Below, piece by piece: positions 8,120 to 16,930 of a stretch of DNA of 64,000 nucleotides. The stretch comes from Rhizobium sp. CF080. Lineage in GTDB: Bacteria > Pseudomonadota > Alphaproteobacteria > Rhizobiales > Rhizobiaceae. The stretch lies in NCBI RefSeq assembly GCF_000282095.2, contig NZ_AKKC02000004.1, positions 806,001-870,000 on the forward strand. Reading direction: 5' to 3'. The notes below the pieces were generated by a model that was not told the DNA's origin, searched no databases, and was given only the letters and a program-made list of their open reading frames with translations. The translations under genes and the position numbers were made by a program. Within the stretch, counting starts at the first letter, position 1. Each line of letters opens with the position of its first letter.

Positions 8120-9016
8120 TTGGACTTCATGAGTTCCACAGAGGATGTCGGGCGTCGCCTTCGCGCATTCCGCATGGGGGCGGGGTTTACCCCGGAGGAG
8201 CTCGCGGCCAAGGCCGGCGTTTCGCGCGCCGCCATCTATCGCTACGAGTCCGGCAAGCCGCCGAAGGTCGACACGCTTGGCAAGATCGCCGACCTGCTCG
8301 GTGTCTCGCTGCCGACCCTGCTCGGCGTCGGCGTCGAATACATCGCGTCCGCGGTCAGCTTCTTCGAGCGGATGCGCCAGCTCGAGGAGGACGTGGACCA
8401 GATCACCGTGATGTTCGGGCCGATCTCCTACCTGCTGACCACCGCCCGGTACGACGAGCTTCTGCCGACGGTCCTCGACGAAAGCATTCCGCGGGATGTC
8501 AGCGAGCGAAAGGTCGCGATCAGGGAGATCGGGGCTCTGATGGACATCCTCAAAGCACGCAAGGAAACGTTCCGCAGGCGCAGCCCGAGCATTGTCAGCC
8601 TGGTTTCGGCCGCTGAACTGGAGGAGTTCGGCCGCGTGGGGTTCGTCGGCGCCCACAATCATCCGGGCGTCAAGCTGTCGGAGCGGCAGGCTGCCGCGCG
8701 TGCCGAAATCGAGCATATCGTCCATATGCTGCGCGAGCAGCCGATCGGGGTGCAGATCGGCGTCGTGATCGATTCCATGCCTGGTGCGAGCTTCCAGATC
8801 TTCAAGCGGGCCGACAGGGCGCAGGTTGCCGTCAGCCCTTTCCGTCTCGGTTCGTTCGCCAATATCCGCGTAGGCGTCGCCACAATCACGGCGGCTGCGG
8901 AAGCGGTTCAACTCTATGGCGGCATTACCGACCAGCTTTGGCGGCGCAGTCTCAAGGGCGATCAGGCGGCCGATTTCATCGAAAAAACCATCCTCAAGAG
9001 ACAGGCCGCCGCCTGA
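8120..9016 (+). CDS. XRE-family transcriptional regulator
   Basis: This DNA-binding regulator has about 298 residues. An N-terminal Cro/C1-type helix-turn-helix spans about residues 10-65 (RRLRAFRMGAGFTPEEL, AGVSRAAIYRYESGK, LGKIADLLGVS), followed by a 220-residue domain that probably binds a ligand or mediates oligomerisation. It belongs to no family I can name. GGGAGG at 8106-8111 stands 8 bases before a TTG at 8120, which I take as start; ATGs at 8102 and 8129 are in-frame alternatives with weaker sites. It is divergent from the pyrK-like operon and immediately upstream of the nucleoside importer operon, with matching palindromes at both promoters. Confidence 0.85.
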   Translation: MDFMSSTEDVGRRLRAFRMGAGFTPEELAAKAGVSRAAIYRYESGKPPKVDTLGKIADLLGVSLPTLLGVGVEYIASAVSFFERMRQLEEDVDQITVMFGPISYLLTTARYDELLPTVLDESIPRDVSERKVAIREIGALMDILKARKETFRRRSPSIVSLVSAAELEEFGRVGFVGAHNHPGVKLSERQAAARAEIEHIVHMLREQPIGVQIGVVIDSMPGASFQIFKRADRAQVAVSPFRLGSFANIRVGVATITAAAEAVQLYGGITDQLWRRSLKGDQAADFIEKTILKRQAAA

Positions 9017-9060
9017 CTTCTATCAGAGCGCGAAACTCGTCCTGGAAGCAATTTTGATAC

Positions 9061-9080
9061 AAATCTCATCTTTGAGATTT
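9061..9080. promoter_or_regulatory. Operator-like palindrome upstream of the nucleoside importer operon
   Basis: A perfect 8-bp inverted repeat, AAATCTCA-TCTT-TGAGATTT, stands 120 bases before the ATPase start. It shares the CTCA-N4-TGAG core with the site at 8013-8030. It probably marks the promoter of the 9201-14461 operon and a binding site for the XRE regulator. Confidence 0.6.
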
Positions 9081-9200
9081 TTGTTGCGCCCATGAAAGTT
9101 TTGTGAAAGCTTGGCCTCTTTCCGGGGTCGGGCAGGCGGTCGAAAGGGGGTTTATCCCTTCGCTGACCAATGGCTCCCCCAGTCAGGTAGGGAGTTTTTG

Positions 9201-9974
9201 GTGGCGCAATCGGAGCGGATGATCGACATCGCGGGTGTTCACAAGACATTCGTGGCTGACCATGGGACGGTGACGGCGCTGGAGCCGGTCAGCATCACCA
9301 TCAGGCAAGGCGAGTTCATCTCGATCGTCGGGCCATCCGGCTGCGGCAAGTCCACACTGCTGCGGCTGATTTCCGGCCTCGACCAGGCGACCGGCGGCTC
9401 CATCACCCTCGATGTCTCCGGCCGCAAGCGTCCCGTCGGTTTCGTGTTCCAGGAACCGGTGCTGCTGCCGTGGAAGACCATTCTCGACAACGTCCGCTTT
9501 CCGCTCGACACGGCCGGCGTTGCTCGCGCCCAGGGCGACAGGACGGCGCTCGACCTGATCAAGATGGTCGGGCTTGCCGGTTTCGAGAAAGCGCTGCCGC
9601 GTCAGCTTTCCGGCGGCATGCGCCAGCGCGCGGCGATTGCCCGCGCGCTTTCCGACGATCCGCCAATCCTGTTGATGGACGAGCCGTTCTCGGCGGTTGA
9701 CCTCATGACGCGCGACAATCTCAACGATGAGCTGCTGCGGATCTGGCAATCGACCGGCAAGACGATCCTGCTGGTCACCCATAGCGTCGACGAAGCCGCC
9801 TATCTGGCCGATCGTGTCATGGTGATGACGGCCCGTCCCGGCAAGCTGAAATGCGTCCACACCGTCGAGCTTGCCCGTCCTCGTGGCGAGGAGACCAAGC
9901 TCGATCCGACCTATCATGCGCTGGTCGCCCAGCTTCGCCGCGATCTTCGGACCCCGGGTGGGGAGGCGCATTGA
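9201..9974 (+). CDS. ABC transporter ATP-binding protein, nitrate/sulfonate/thiamine-pyrimidine (SsuB/ThiZ) family
   Basis: This is the 257-residue ATPase of an NMT1-type importer. Motifs: Walker A GPSGCGKST, Q-loop VFQEPVLLPW (the LLPW form is typical of SsuB/TauB/ThiZ), signature LSGGMRQR, Walker B ILLMDEPFSAVD, H-loop THSVDEA. I start at the GTG at 9201 because GGGAG lies 7 bases upstream; the frame is open back to 9111 without a better site. The stop overlaps the next permease start (TGATG). Confidence 0.9.
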   Translation: MAQSERMIDIAGVHKTFVADHGTVTALEPVSITIRQGEFISIVGPSGCGKSTLLRLISGLDQATGGSITLDVSGRKRPVGFVFQEPVLLPWKTILDNVRFPLDTAGVARAQGDRTALDLIKMVGLAGFEKALPRQLSGGMRQRAAIARALSDDPPILLMDEPFSAVDLMTRDNLNDELLRIWQSTGKTILLVTHSVDEAAYLADRVMVMTARPGKLKCVHTVELARPRGEETKLDPTYHALVAQLRRDLRTPGGEAH

Positions 9975-10741
9975 TGAACAGGCGTTTTTCCGCGGCGGTC
10001 GATTATACGCTGGCGCTCGCCGTGCTCCTGTTCGTCTGGTGGTTTGCCACGGGTCCGATGGCCCTGCCGACCTTTCTTCTGCCATCTCCGCTTCGAACCT
10101 GGAACGCGCTGGTCACCATCGCGCTGACCGGCGAACTCTGGGCGCATCTCGGCTTCACGCTGCAGAATATCGTGCTCGGCCTCGTCCTCGGCTGCGTCGC
10201 CGGCATCGCGCTGGCCTATGTGATGACACGTTTTCCGAAGCTCGCGGTCTGGCTCGACGGTCCGCTGGTAATCCTGCAGACGGCGCCGAAGATCGCGCTG
10301 GCACCTCTCTTCGTCGTCTGGTTCGGCTTCGGTGTGCTCTCCAAGATCATCCTGATCTTCTCGCTGGTGTTTTTCCCCGTATTCATCGGGGCAGTCGCCG
10401 GTTTCCGGACGCTCGATCCGAAGATGAAGGATCTTTCGAAGCTTCTCGGCCTTAGTGCCGTTCAACGTTTCCGCCAGATCGAATTGCCTGCCGCCATGCC
10501 GGAAATCTTCGTGGGCCTGAAGATCGGTGCCGTGCAGGCCTTGGTCGGTGCGGTTCTGGCGGAATGGATGGCCGGTAAGGTCGGCCTCGGTTACCTGATG
10601 ACCTTCGCTGCCGCCACCTACAAGACGCCGCTCCTGTTTGCAGCCGTTCTCATGACCGTCGTGCTCGGCCTGCTCCTGCATGTCGCATTGACGATGATGG
10701 AGCGCAGGCTGCTCTCCTGGAAGGGAGCGAAGAATGGCTAG
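9974..10741 (+). CDS. ABC transporter permease, SsuC/TauC family (first of two)
   Basis: This 255-residue inner-membrane subunit has about six hydrophobic segments. The family hallmarks are the [20 protein letters not shown] segment near residue 95 and a coupling loop around LSAVQRFRQIELPAAMPEIF. It lies in the same operon as a second, non-identical permease (12535-13278), so the channel is probably a heterodimer rather than the homodimer usual for SsuC. Its end overlaps the phosphorylase start by 8 bases. Confidence 0.88.
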   Translation: MNRRFSAAVDYTLALAVLLFVWWFATGPMALPTFLLPSPLRTWNALVTIALTGELWAHLGFTLQNIVLGLVLGCVAGIALAYVMTRFPKLAVWLDGPLVILQTAPKIALAPLFVVWFGFGVLSKIILIFSLVFFPVFIGAVAGFRTLDPKMKDLSKLLGLSAVQRFRQIELPAAMPEIFVGLKIGAVQALVGAVLAEWMAGKVGLGYLMTFAAATYKTPLLFAAVLMTVVLGLLLHVALTMMERRLLSWKGAKNG

Positions 10742-11531
10742 GACCAGCGCCGCCTTTCCCTGGAAGAACGGCCGCCCGCCGCATCTGCCCTGCGGGCCGG
10801 GGGATATTGCCGAAAATGTGCTGACGCCCGGCGATCCGGACCGTGTCCGGCTGCTCGCTGACATGCTGGAAGACATTACGGATTTCGGTCGCAAGCGTGA
10901 ATTCGCCGTCATCACCGGCACGTATGAGGGCCAGCGGCTGACCATCTGTTCGACGGGCATTGGCGGCCCCTCCACCGAGATTGCCCTGGTCGAGCTCGCC
11001 ATGCTCGGCGCCAAGCGGGTGGTGCGGATCGGCGGCATGTCGGCGCTCGTCGCGGAATACACGGTTGGCTCGTTCATCGCGGTCGACAAGGCCATCGGAG
11101 ACACGGGCACCGCTTTGACCTATCGCGCCGCTGGCGGAGAGGCGAAGGCTTCGCCGCAGATAACCCGAGGCCTTGCCGCCGCCGCCGCCGAACTCGGCCT
11201 CACCTGCCGGCCGGGCATGGTCGCTTCGACCGACAGCTACTATTACGGCCAGGACCGCCGTTATCGTCCGATCGACGATGGGGCGGACGTCTCCGGCAAT
11301 TTCATTGACCGCTTCCAGGCTCAGGGCGCCATCGGCGTCGAGATGGAAAGCGAGATCACTTTGACCGTCGGCGGGGCGATCGGCCTCGAAACCGGCTGCC
11401 TACTTGGTGTCCATGGAAATCGCGCCACCGACGATTGGCTCGATGACTATGAGGCAACCCAGCGAAACCTTCTGCGCATAGCAGGAAGGGCATTTTCCTC
11501 AACAAAATGGGAACTCGGGAGCCAATCATGA
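10734..11531 (+). CDS. Nucleoside phosphorylase, uridine phosphorylase-like
   Basis: This cytoplasmic enzyme of the PNP/UDP family (265 residues) cleaves a nucleoside with phosphate to base plus (deoxy)ribose-1-phosphate. It carries the N-terminal TPGDPDRV phosphate-binding segment, the CSTGIGGPST signature found in uridine phosphorylase, GGMSAL, and GVEMESE, the ribose-binding Met-Glu motif. It is embedded between importer genes by overlaps at both ends, which argues that the imported substrate is a nucleoside. Uridine is the best guess from the signature; a DeoD-like purine activity is the alternative. Confidence 0.85.
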   Translation: MARTSAAFPWKNGRPPHLPCGPGDIAENVLTPGDPDRVRLLADMLEDITDFGRKREFAVITGTYEGQRLTICSTGIGGPSTEIALVELAMLGAKRVVRIGGMSALVAEYTVGSFIAVDKAIGDTGTALTYRAAGGEAKASPQITRGLAAAAAELGLTCRPGMVASTDSYYYGQDRRYRPIDDGADVSGNFIDRFQAQGAIGVEMESEITLTVGGAIGLETGCLLGVHGNRATDDWLDDYEATQRNLLRIAGRAFSSTKWELGSQS

Positions 11532-12532
11532 TCCAGTTTCGCGTGACGACCGCAGCAAGTCTGCTGGCCTTGCTCACTTCACCCCTCTTCGCATCCGTTG
11601 CCGAAGCTGCCGACAAGGTCGTGCTGCAGATCGACGGCGCCGCCGCTCCCTTCTACGCACCGCTTTATGCCGGCGTCGAAAAGGGCATCTTTGAAAAGAA
11701 CGGCATCGAGGTCGAATTCATCTATGCCGCGGCCGCTGACATCCTGACCAATATTGCGGCCGGCAATGTCGATTTCGGGTTTCCGAACGGCGACGCCGTG
11801 GTAGCCGCTGCCGCCAACGGCTTGCCGGTCAAGGTCGTCCACACGACCTATCAGCGTGGCATTGGTGCGCTCTTGGCCAAGGAAGCGAGCGGCATCAAGT
11901 CCTACAAGGATCTGAAGGGCAAGAAGGTTGCCGTCACCAGCCTCGCAAGCCCGAACTACCTTCAGCTCCAGGTCGGTCTGAAGCAGGCCGGCCTCAAGCT
12001 CGATGATGTCAGCGTCGAAGTCGTCGCCACCGGCGCGATCGTCCAGTCGCTGCAGGCTGGTCAGGTCGATGCGATCGTCTTCTCGGAACTCCGCAAGTAC
12101 AATCTCGAAGCTGACGGCTCCAAGGTCACGATGATCTTGTCGAACGACTTCCTACCGTCCTTCGGCAATGTCGTCGTCACCAGCGCCGACAAGCTCGCCA
12201 AGAATCCGGACGTGGTGAAGCGCTTCACGACTGCTGTGACGCAGTCCTATGAATGGGTCATCGATGGCCATATCGGCGATGCGCTCGATATCTCGCTCGC
12301 CAAGTACACGCCCACCTGGCCGAAGGATCAGAAGGCCATTCTGACGACCGCCTTCGAAAAGACCTTCGTGCCGTCCGTCTGGCAGAGTGCGCTCACCAAG
12401 CAGAAGGGCCTCGGCGCTGCCGATATGGCGGGCTGGCAAAAGAACGCCGATATCCTCGCGGAATACAAGGTGATCGATAGCGCGCCGAAGGCGGCGGAGT
12501 TCGTCGTCGATCCGTCCACGATCGGTAAATAA
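11528..12532 (+). CDS. NMT1/THI5-type ABC substrate-binding protein
   Basis: This periplasmic binding protein has 334 residues and a signal peptide ending SVAEA-ADK near residue 23. The mature part begins with the family pattern (IDGAAAPFYAPLYAGVEKGIFEKNGIEVE). Family members bind nitrate, sulfonates, riboflavin, thiamine pyrimidine and aromatic acids. The ATG at 11528 overlaps the phosphorylase stop and has GGGAG six bases upstream. The operon context (phosphorylase before, phosphopentomutase after) suggests a nucleoside or nucleobase ligand, which would be unusual because bacterial nucleoside ABC importers generally use BmpA-type binding proteins. Confidence 0.88.
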   Translation: MIQFRVTTAASLLALLTSPLFASVAEAADKVVLQIDGAAAPFYAPLYAGVEKGIFEKNGIEVEFIYAAAADILTNIAAGNVDFGFPNGDAVVAAAANGLPVKVVHTTYQRGIGALLAKEASGIKSYKDLKGKKVAVTSLASPNYLQLQVGLKQAGLKLDDVSVEVVATGAIVQSLQAGQVDAIVFSELRKYNLEADGSKVTMILSNDFLPSFGNVVVTSADKLAKNPDVVKRFTTAVTQSYEWVIDGHIGDALDISLAKYTPTWPKDQKAILTTAFEKTFVPSVWQSALTKQKGLGAADMAGWQKNADILAEYKVIDSAPKAAEFVVDPSTIGK

Positions 12533-12534
12533 GC

Positions 12535-13278
12535 ATGATCCTGCGTGGCATAGCGGGTCTGATCGCGACCCTCGTCCTGTGGACCGCGATCGTCATCATT
12601 TTCAGGGTCCCGGCCTTTCTTCTGCCAGGACCGCTGGAAGTGTTCGACCGTCTCCTCTTCCTCTTCGAGAACGCCAAGCTGCTTCGGCATATCGGCGTCA
12701 CTCTGGGGGAGATCGTGGCGGGCTTCGTTGCCGGAACGGCGATCGGCATCCTTGCCGGCGTCGTTTTCGCGCGGCTCCCGCGGGTCGAACGCTTTGCCAC
12801 GCCGCTCATTCTGCTGCTGCAGACCGCCCCGAAGATCGCGATTGCACCCCTGCTGCTCTTGTGGCTGGGGATCGGGCCGACGCCCAAGGTCGTGCTGATC
12901 GCGATCGTCACCTTCTTCCCGGTCATGGCCGGCATGGTCAACGGCCTGCGCTACGGCGAGGGCAGTTTTCGTGATCTCGCCGCCGTGCTGAAACTCAGCC
13001 CATGGCAGAGCTTCTGGCAAATCGAACTGCCTTCGGCGCTGCCGGCGGTGCTTGCCGGCATGGCGGTCGCCACCACACTTGCGATGACCGCTGCCGTCAT
13101 CGGCGAACTGATGGGCGCCAACGAGGGTATCGGGTATCTTCTTTCCTCCGGTCAGGAGAGCAGCGACACGGCCGTCGTCATTGGCATGGTTCTGTTGCTT
13201 TCGCTGATCGGCTGGGCTTTTTACGAAGTCGTCGAACTGATCCGCCGCCGTTCGCTCGGCCGTTTCCAGATCAACTGA
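12535..13278 (+). CDS. ABC transporter permease, SsuC/TauC family (second of two)
   Basis: This 247-residue membrane subunit starts two bases after the binding-protein stop. It has six hydrophobic segments, the [17 protein letters not shown] segment and a coupling loop near [20 protein letters not shown]. It is clearly related to, but distinct from, the permease at 9974-10741, and the two together with the single ATPase gene should make a heterodimeric channel. Confidence 0.88.
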   Translation: MILRGIAGLIATLVLWTAIVIIFRVPAFLLPGPLEVFDRLLFLFENAKLLRHIGVTLGEIVAGFVAGTAIGILAGVVFARLPRVERFATPLILLLQTAPKIAIAPLLLLWLGIGPTPKVVLIAIVTFFPVMAGMVNGLRYGEGSFRDLAAVLKLSPWQSFWQIELPSALPAVLAGMAVATTLAMTAAVIGELMGANEGIGYLLSSGQESSDTAVVIGMVLLLSLIGWAFYEVVELIRRRSLGRFQIN

Positions 13279-13288
13279 TCGGCAAGTC

Positions 13289-14461
13289 ATGGCGCGTGTC
13301 TTCCTTTGCGTTCTCGACTCCGTCGGCTGCGGTGGCGCGCCGGATGCAGCGCGCTACGGCGACGCGGGCTCGAATACGCTGCTGCATATCGCCGAGGCCT
13401 GTGCTTCCGGCCGGGCGGAAGACGGGCGTAGCGGCCCGCTCAAGGTTCCGAACCTCGACGCGCTGGGATTGGGCGCGGCGATCACACTTGCCTCCGGCAG
13501 GCATGCGCCCGGCCTTTCCGCGTCACCGACGGGTCGTTGGGGCGCCGCTCAGGAAATTTCGGCGGGCAAAGACACCCAATCAGGCCATTGGGAACTTGCC
13601 GGCGTGCCCGTGACCCGCGACTGGCACTATTTTCCCCGCACCGTTCCAGCGTTTCCGGCCGATTTGGTGGCGGAGCTGATCACCCGCTCCGGCATTCCGG
13701 GCACGCTCGCCAATTGCCACGCGTCGGGTACCGAAGTGCTCGACGAATTCGGTCTCGACCATATCACGACCGGCAAGCCGATCGTCTACACCTCGGCCGA
13801 CAGCGTGGTGCAGATCGCCGCCCATGAAACTCATTTCGGGCTCGACCGGCTGCTTGAAACATGCCGCGTCGCCGCCGACATCTTTCACCCACTGAATGTC
13901 GGCCGGATCATTGCGAGGCCGTTTATCGGCGAGAAGCCGGGGGATTTCATCCGCACAGCCAATCGCCGCGATTTCGCTATCGCCCCGCCGGACGGAACGA
14001 TCTGCGACCGGGTGATTGCGGCGGGGAGTGCCGTCCATGCGGTCGGCAAAATCGGCGATATCTTCGCGTACAAGGGTATCACCGATGTTTCCAAGGGCAA
14101 GGATGACATGGCGCTGTTCGACCATGTACTCGGCTGGTGCGATCGCGCCGCGCCGGGCGATCTCGTCTTCGCCAATTTCATCGAGTTCGACAGCCTCTGG
14201 GGCCATCGTCGCAACGTGTCGGGTTATGCACGTGCGCTCGAAACCTTCGATGCCCGCCTGCCGGAACTGACCGCCCGGCTGCGCAGCGGCGACCTCCTCA
14301 TCATCACCGCCGATCATGGCAATGACCCGACCTGGACAGGGACCGACCACACCCGCGAGCGCGTGCCGGTATTAGCGACGGGGCCGGGCATTGCACCGCA
14401 GGCGCTCGGGATCATCGCGTTCGCGCACGTAGCGCAAATGGTGGCTTCGCACCTTGCGTAG
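13289..14461 (+). CDS. deoB: Phosphopentomutase
   Basis: DeoB moves phosphate from C1 to C5 of ribose or deoxyribose, feeding nucleoside sugar into the pentose phosphate pathway. At 390 residues the length matches the family. Metal-binding alkaline-phosphatase-superfamily motifs are visible: LDSVGCG with D9 at the N-terminus, [11 protein letters not shown] with the phosphorylated Thr region, and the C-terminal [11 protein letters not shown] and DHTRERVP segments. It is the last enzymatic gene of the importer operon and acts directly on the product of the phosphorylase encoded at 10734-11531. Confidence 0.95.
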   Translation: MARVFLCVLDSVGCGGAPDAARYGDAGSNTLLHIAEACASGRAEDGRSGPLKVPNLDALGLGAAITLASGRHAPGLSASPTGRWGAAQEISAGKDTQSGHWELAGVPVTRDWHYFPRTVPAFPADLVAELITRSGIPGTLANCHASGTEVLDEFGLDHITTGKPIVYTSADSVVQIAAHETHFGLDRLLETCRVAADIFHPLNVGRIIARPFIGEKPGDFIRTANRRDFAIAPPDGTICDRVIAAGSAVHAVGKIGDIFAYKGITDVSKGKDDMALFDHVLGWCDRAAPGDLVFANFIEFDSLWGHRRNVSGYARALETFDARLPELTARLRSGDLLIITADHGNDPTWTGTDHTRERVPVLATGPGIAPQALGIIAFAHVAQMVASHLA

Positions 14462-14579
14462 CCAGTGGGGGCATGGCGCCGAAGTCGAACCCATGCCGAC
14501 GCTCCAATCAGTTGCAATGCGATGGAACATTCGCTTTCCTTCCGAATTAAGTCTGAGGCGCAATCTCTTGGAGGGCCTC

Positions 14580-14807
14580 ATGCTGGTAAATCGCTGGGAA
14601 AAGCCGCTCGTTTTGGAACGGGATGGCATGCGTATCGTAATTACTTCTGCCGAAGAGGGGGTGAACTGGCTTGCTCACGAGCCAAGCCAGGCGGGCGAAG
14701 CCTGGCAGCACGCCTGGCAGACGTGTCGAGCGGTGCATGAGGGACGATTGCCGGCGGAAGAGGCCAGGTCGGCAGTGTTGCTGGCGGCTACCGGTCGCCG
14801 ACATTGA
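14580..14807 (+). CDS. DUF982 small protein
   Basis: This 75-residue protein shows the DUF982 pattern found almost only in Rhizobiales: an N-terminal WEKPLVLERDG strand, a repeated strand with VITSAEEGVNWL, then AWQHAWQTCRAVHEGR and a terminal Ala-rich helix (EEARSAVLLAATG). The function of the family is unknown. The frame is open from 14454, but GGAGG at 14570-14574 before the ATG at 14580 gives the size typical of the family. It follows deoB by 118 bases and may be transcribed with it or alone. Confidence 0.75.
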   Translation: MLVNRWEKPLVLERDGMRIVITSAEEGVNWLAHEPSQAGEAWQHAWQTCRAVHEGRLPAEEARSAVLLAATGRRH

Positions 14808-14874
14808 GCAGAGCATGGCCCTCATCTGCGAAATAGTCCGCCACCGACATGGGCACCGGGTAAAGGCCGGGTCG

Positions 14875-16152
14875 TCAGGAGATCGGAGCTTCCACTTGGC
14901 GTAGTTCCGGAGTGGAAAAACGCATCATCCCGGGACGATCTGACAACTCGAGTTGCAGGCTGAGGCGCAGCTGAAGGCTGTGTCGTGGGGTCTTCAACTT
15001 GATCGGCGGCGTTTTCAGCACGCCAGACCAGGCTTCGTGTGGAAATGGCGCAAGGCTCTGTTCCGCGAGGTTGAACGGCGCGAGCGCCTGGGATGTCAGT
15101 CCTTCAGGGCCGCCATCTTTCAGAATGAGCGAAATCTCGCGCCAGCCATCGTGGGCATCGACTTCCACCTCGCAGCTGGCTTGCACCCATGCGCCGGCGG
15201 GAAGAGGATTGATGAAATCTTCGCCGAGGATCTCCGCGAAGCATTCGCCTCTTGCCAAACTGACTTCCTGCCAATTGGCGCTCCGGTCCGGACGCGAGAT
15301 GACCTGATTGGAGAGCACGTGCCGGATTTCTGGAATTACCAATCCATCAGCCAGCGGTCCCGAGCCATTCAGGAGCGGATTTGAGAGCAGATTTCCCAGT
15401 GGATTGTCGACCGAATGGAAACGATCGTCGCGTGACCAGGTCCGGGGACGCGAGGGAGCAAGGAAAACGCGCAGATATTCGGCCAGAGCCTTGCCGACCG
15501 CGTAACCGCCGGGGACAGAGAAATGGGTTCCGTCGTCGGAGAAGCCGTCCCGAGGCACTCCGTCGGCGGAATGCCAGTCCACCCAAGGGGCATTCCAGTC
15601 GAAAACGTGGCAACCCGGTCTGCTGGCTGCAAACGCGAGGCTTTTCTGGTTGATCCAATGGGCCTTCGCCCGTTCTGATCCGCCCGCGCTCCATTTCTGC
15701 GTACCGCGCGCAAGGATCGGCAGCAGGATGACCTGTCGACCGGCGCTCAGGATACGGTCGACGATCTTTTCGCGGACGGCCTGGATGACCTCCTTGGTTT
15801 CCACCATCATGTCGTTCGTGCCGGCATCGATGATGATCAGGTCGAAATCGAGCTTCAGTACCTCATCGATCCGATTGGCGATATCCCGCGCCTTCTGTCC
15901 CGAGACCCCCGCGTTCAATCCCCCGAAGCCGCGCGTGGTCCCAACCCGGCCGCTCGGCTCCCATCCGGGATAGACGAGCGGATCGTGAAAGACCGTGACA
16001 TCAAGCTGACCGTGGGAAAGCACTTCCGCCCACGTCGCCCACCCTCTTGCAGAGGAGCGGATGTGTCTTTCGCCGGCGTGGTGGTTCTGTTGCACGAGCG
16101 ATGTGCCGAGAAGCGCGACGCGCTTCCCATGAACTGGAAATCGGGCTGTCAT
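14875..16152 (-). CDS. SGNH/GDSL-type hydrolase in the alginate operon
   Basis: This 425-residue protein has an N-terminal SGNH hydrolase fold. Block I reads ALLGTSLVQ (GTS in place of GDS), block III is DAGTNDMM (G-x-N-D) and block V is DDGTHFSVPGG (D-x-x-H), so the catalytic Ser-Asp-His set is intact. The C-terminal 170 residues look like a beta-rich accessory domain. There is no clear signal peptide. The start is the ATG at 16152; the longer frame runs back into the SDR gene. As last gene of the oligouronate operon it may remove acetyl groups from acetylated alginate oligomers, which is an inference. Confidence 0.75.
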   Translation of the reverse strand: MTARFPVHGKRVALLGTSLVQQNHHAGERHIRSSARGWATWAEVLSHGQLDVTVFHDPLVYPGWEPSGRVGTTRGFGGLNAGVSGQKARDIANRIDEVLKLDFDLIIIDAGTNDMMVETKEVIQAVREKIVDRILSAGRQVILLPILARGTQKWSAGGSERAKAHWINQKSLAFAASRPGCHVFDWNAPWVDWHSADGVPRDGFSDDGTHFSVPGGYAVGKALAEYLRVFLAPSRPRTWSRDDRFHSVDNPLGNLLSNPLLNGSGPLADGLVIPEIRHVLSNQVISRPDRSANWQEVSLARGECFAEILGEDFINPLPAGAWVQASCEVEVDAHDGWREISLILKDGGPEGLTSQALAPFNLAEQSLAPFPHEAWSGVLKTPPIKLKTPRHSLQLRLSLQLELSDRPGMMRFSTPELRQVEAPIS

Positions 16153-16162
16153 GACATCCGTC

Positions 16163-16912
16163 TCAGGAAAACAGTGTTCCGCCGTTGACGTCGTAGCAGG
16201 CGCCGCTGATGAACGAGGCTTCATCGGACACGAGGAAGGCGACGAGGCTGGCGACTTCTTCCGACTTGCCCTCGCGTTTGAGCGGCGTGGCACCGGCGAC
16301 CCGCTCGCGCACTTCCGGCTTGGTGAACGTGTCGTGGAATGTCGTCGAGATCATCCCCGGGCAAACGGAATTGACGCGGATCTTCGGTCCAAGCTCCTTT
16401 GCAAGGCCGCGCGTGAAGGTCATGACGGCGCCCTTCGAGGTCGCGTAGGCGACGGCGCCAGGGCCACCACCATCGCGGCCGGCCTGGGAGGCGAAGGTGA
16501 CGATCGAACCGCCATCGGACATGGCGGCGACGGCTGCCTTGGAAGCATTGAACAGCGAGGTCAGGTTGACGTCGATGACCTGCCGGAAAAAGGCCTCGTC
16601 CATGTCGGCCAGCGTTTTGCGGGCGATCATGCCGCCGGCGACGTGCACCAATCCATCGAGCCTGCCGAATTCGGCGACCGTCTTTTCGACGGCGGACTGC
16701 GCCTCGGCAGCCACGGTCATGTCGGCCTTGATGGCGATGGCCTTGCCACCGGCTGCGGTAATTGCGTTCTGGCATTCCTCGGCACCCGTGGCGGAGCCGA
16801 AATAGGTGATCGCAACCTTGGCGCCTTCGCTGGCGAGCCTGTCGGCGCAAGCCTTGCCGATATCCCGGCCGCCGCCCGTCACCAGTATAACCTTGTTGTT
16901 CAATCCGTTCAT
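16163..16912 (-). CDS. Short-chain dehydrogenase/reductase, probable DEH (4-deoxy-5-hexoseulose uronate) reductase
   Basis: This is a classical SDR of 249 residues with a cofactor motif TGGGRDIG at 12-19 and the catalytic set N116, S142, Y156 and K160. The final VNGGTLFS tail fits the SDR C-terminus. It follows the PL15 lyase gene by 18 bases. In Agrobacterium fabrum the gene beside the PL15 lyase Atu3025 encodes an SDR that reduces DEH, the lyase monomer product, to 2-keto-3-deoxygluconate; from this I infer the same reaction. The sequence alone gives only the SDR family. Confidence 0.8.
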   Translation of the reverse strand: MNGLNNKVILVTGGGRDIGKACADRLASEGAKVAITYFGSATGAEECQNAITAAGGKAIAIKADMTVAAEAQSAVEKTVAEFGRLDGLVHVAGGMIARKTLADMDEAFFRQVIDVNLTSLFNASKAAVAAMSDGGSIVTFASQAGRDGGGPGAVAYATSKGAVMTFTRGLAKELGPKIRVNSVCPGMISTTFHDTFTKPEVRERVAGATPLKREGKSEEVASLVAFLVSDEASFISGACYDVNGGTLFS

Positions 16913-16930
16913 GGGAATGTCCTTTCGTAT

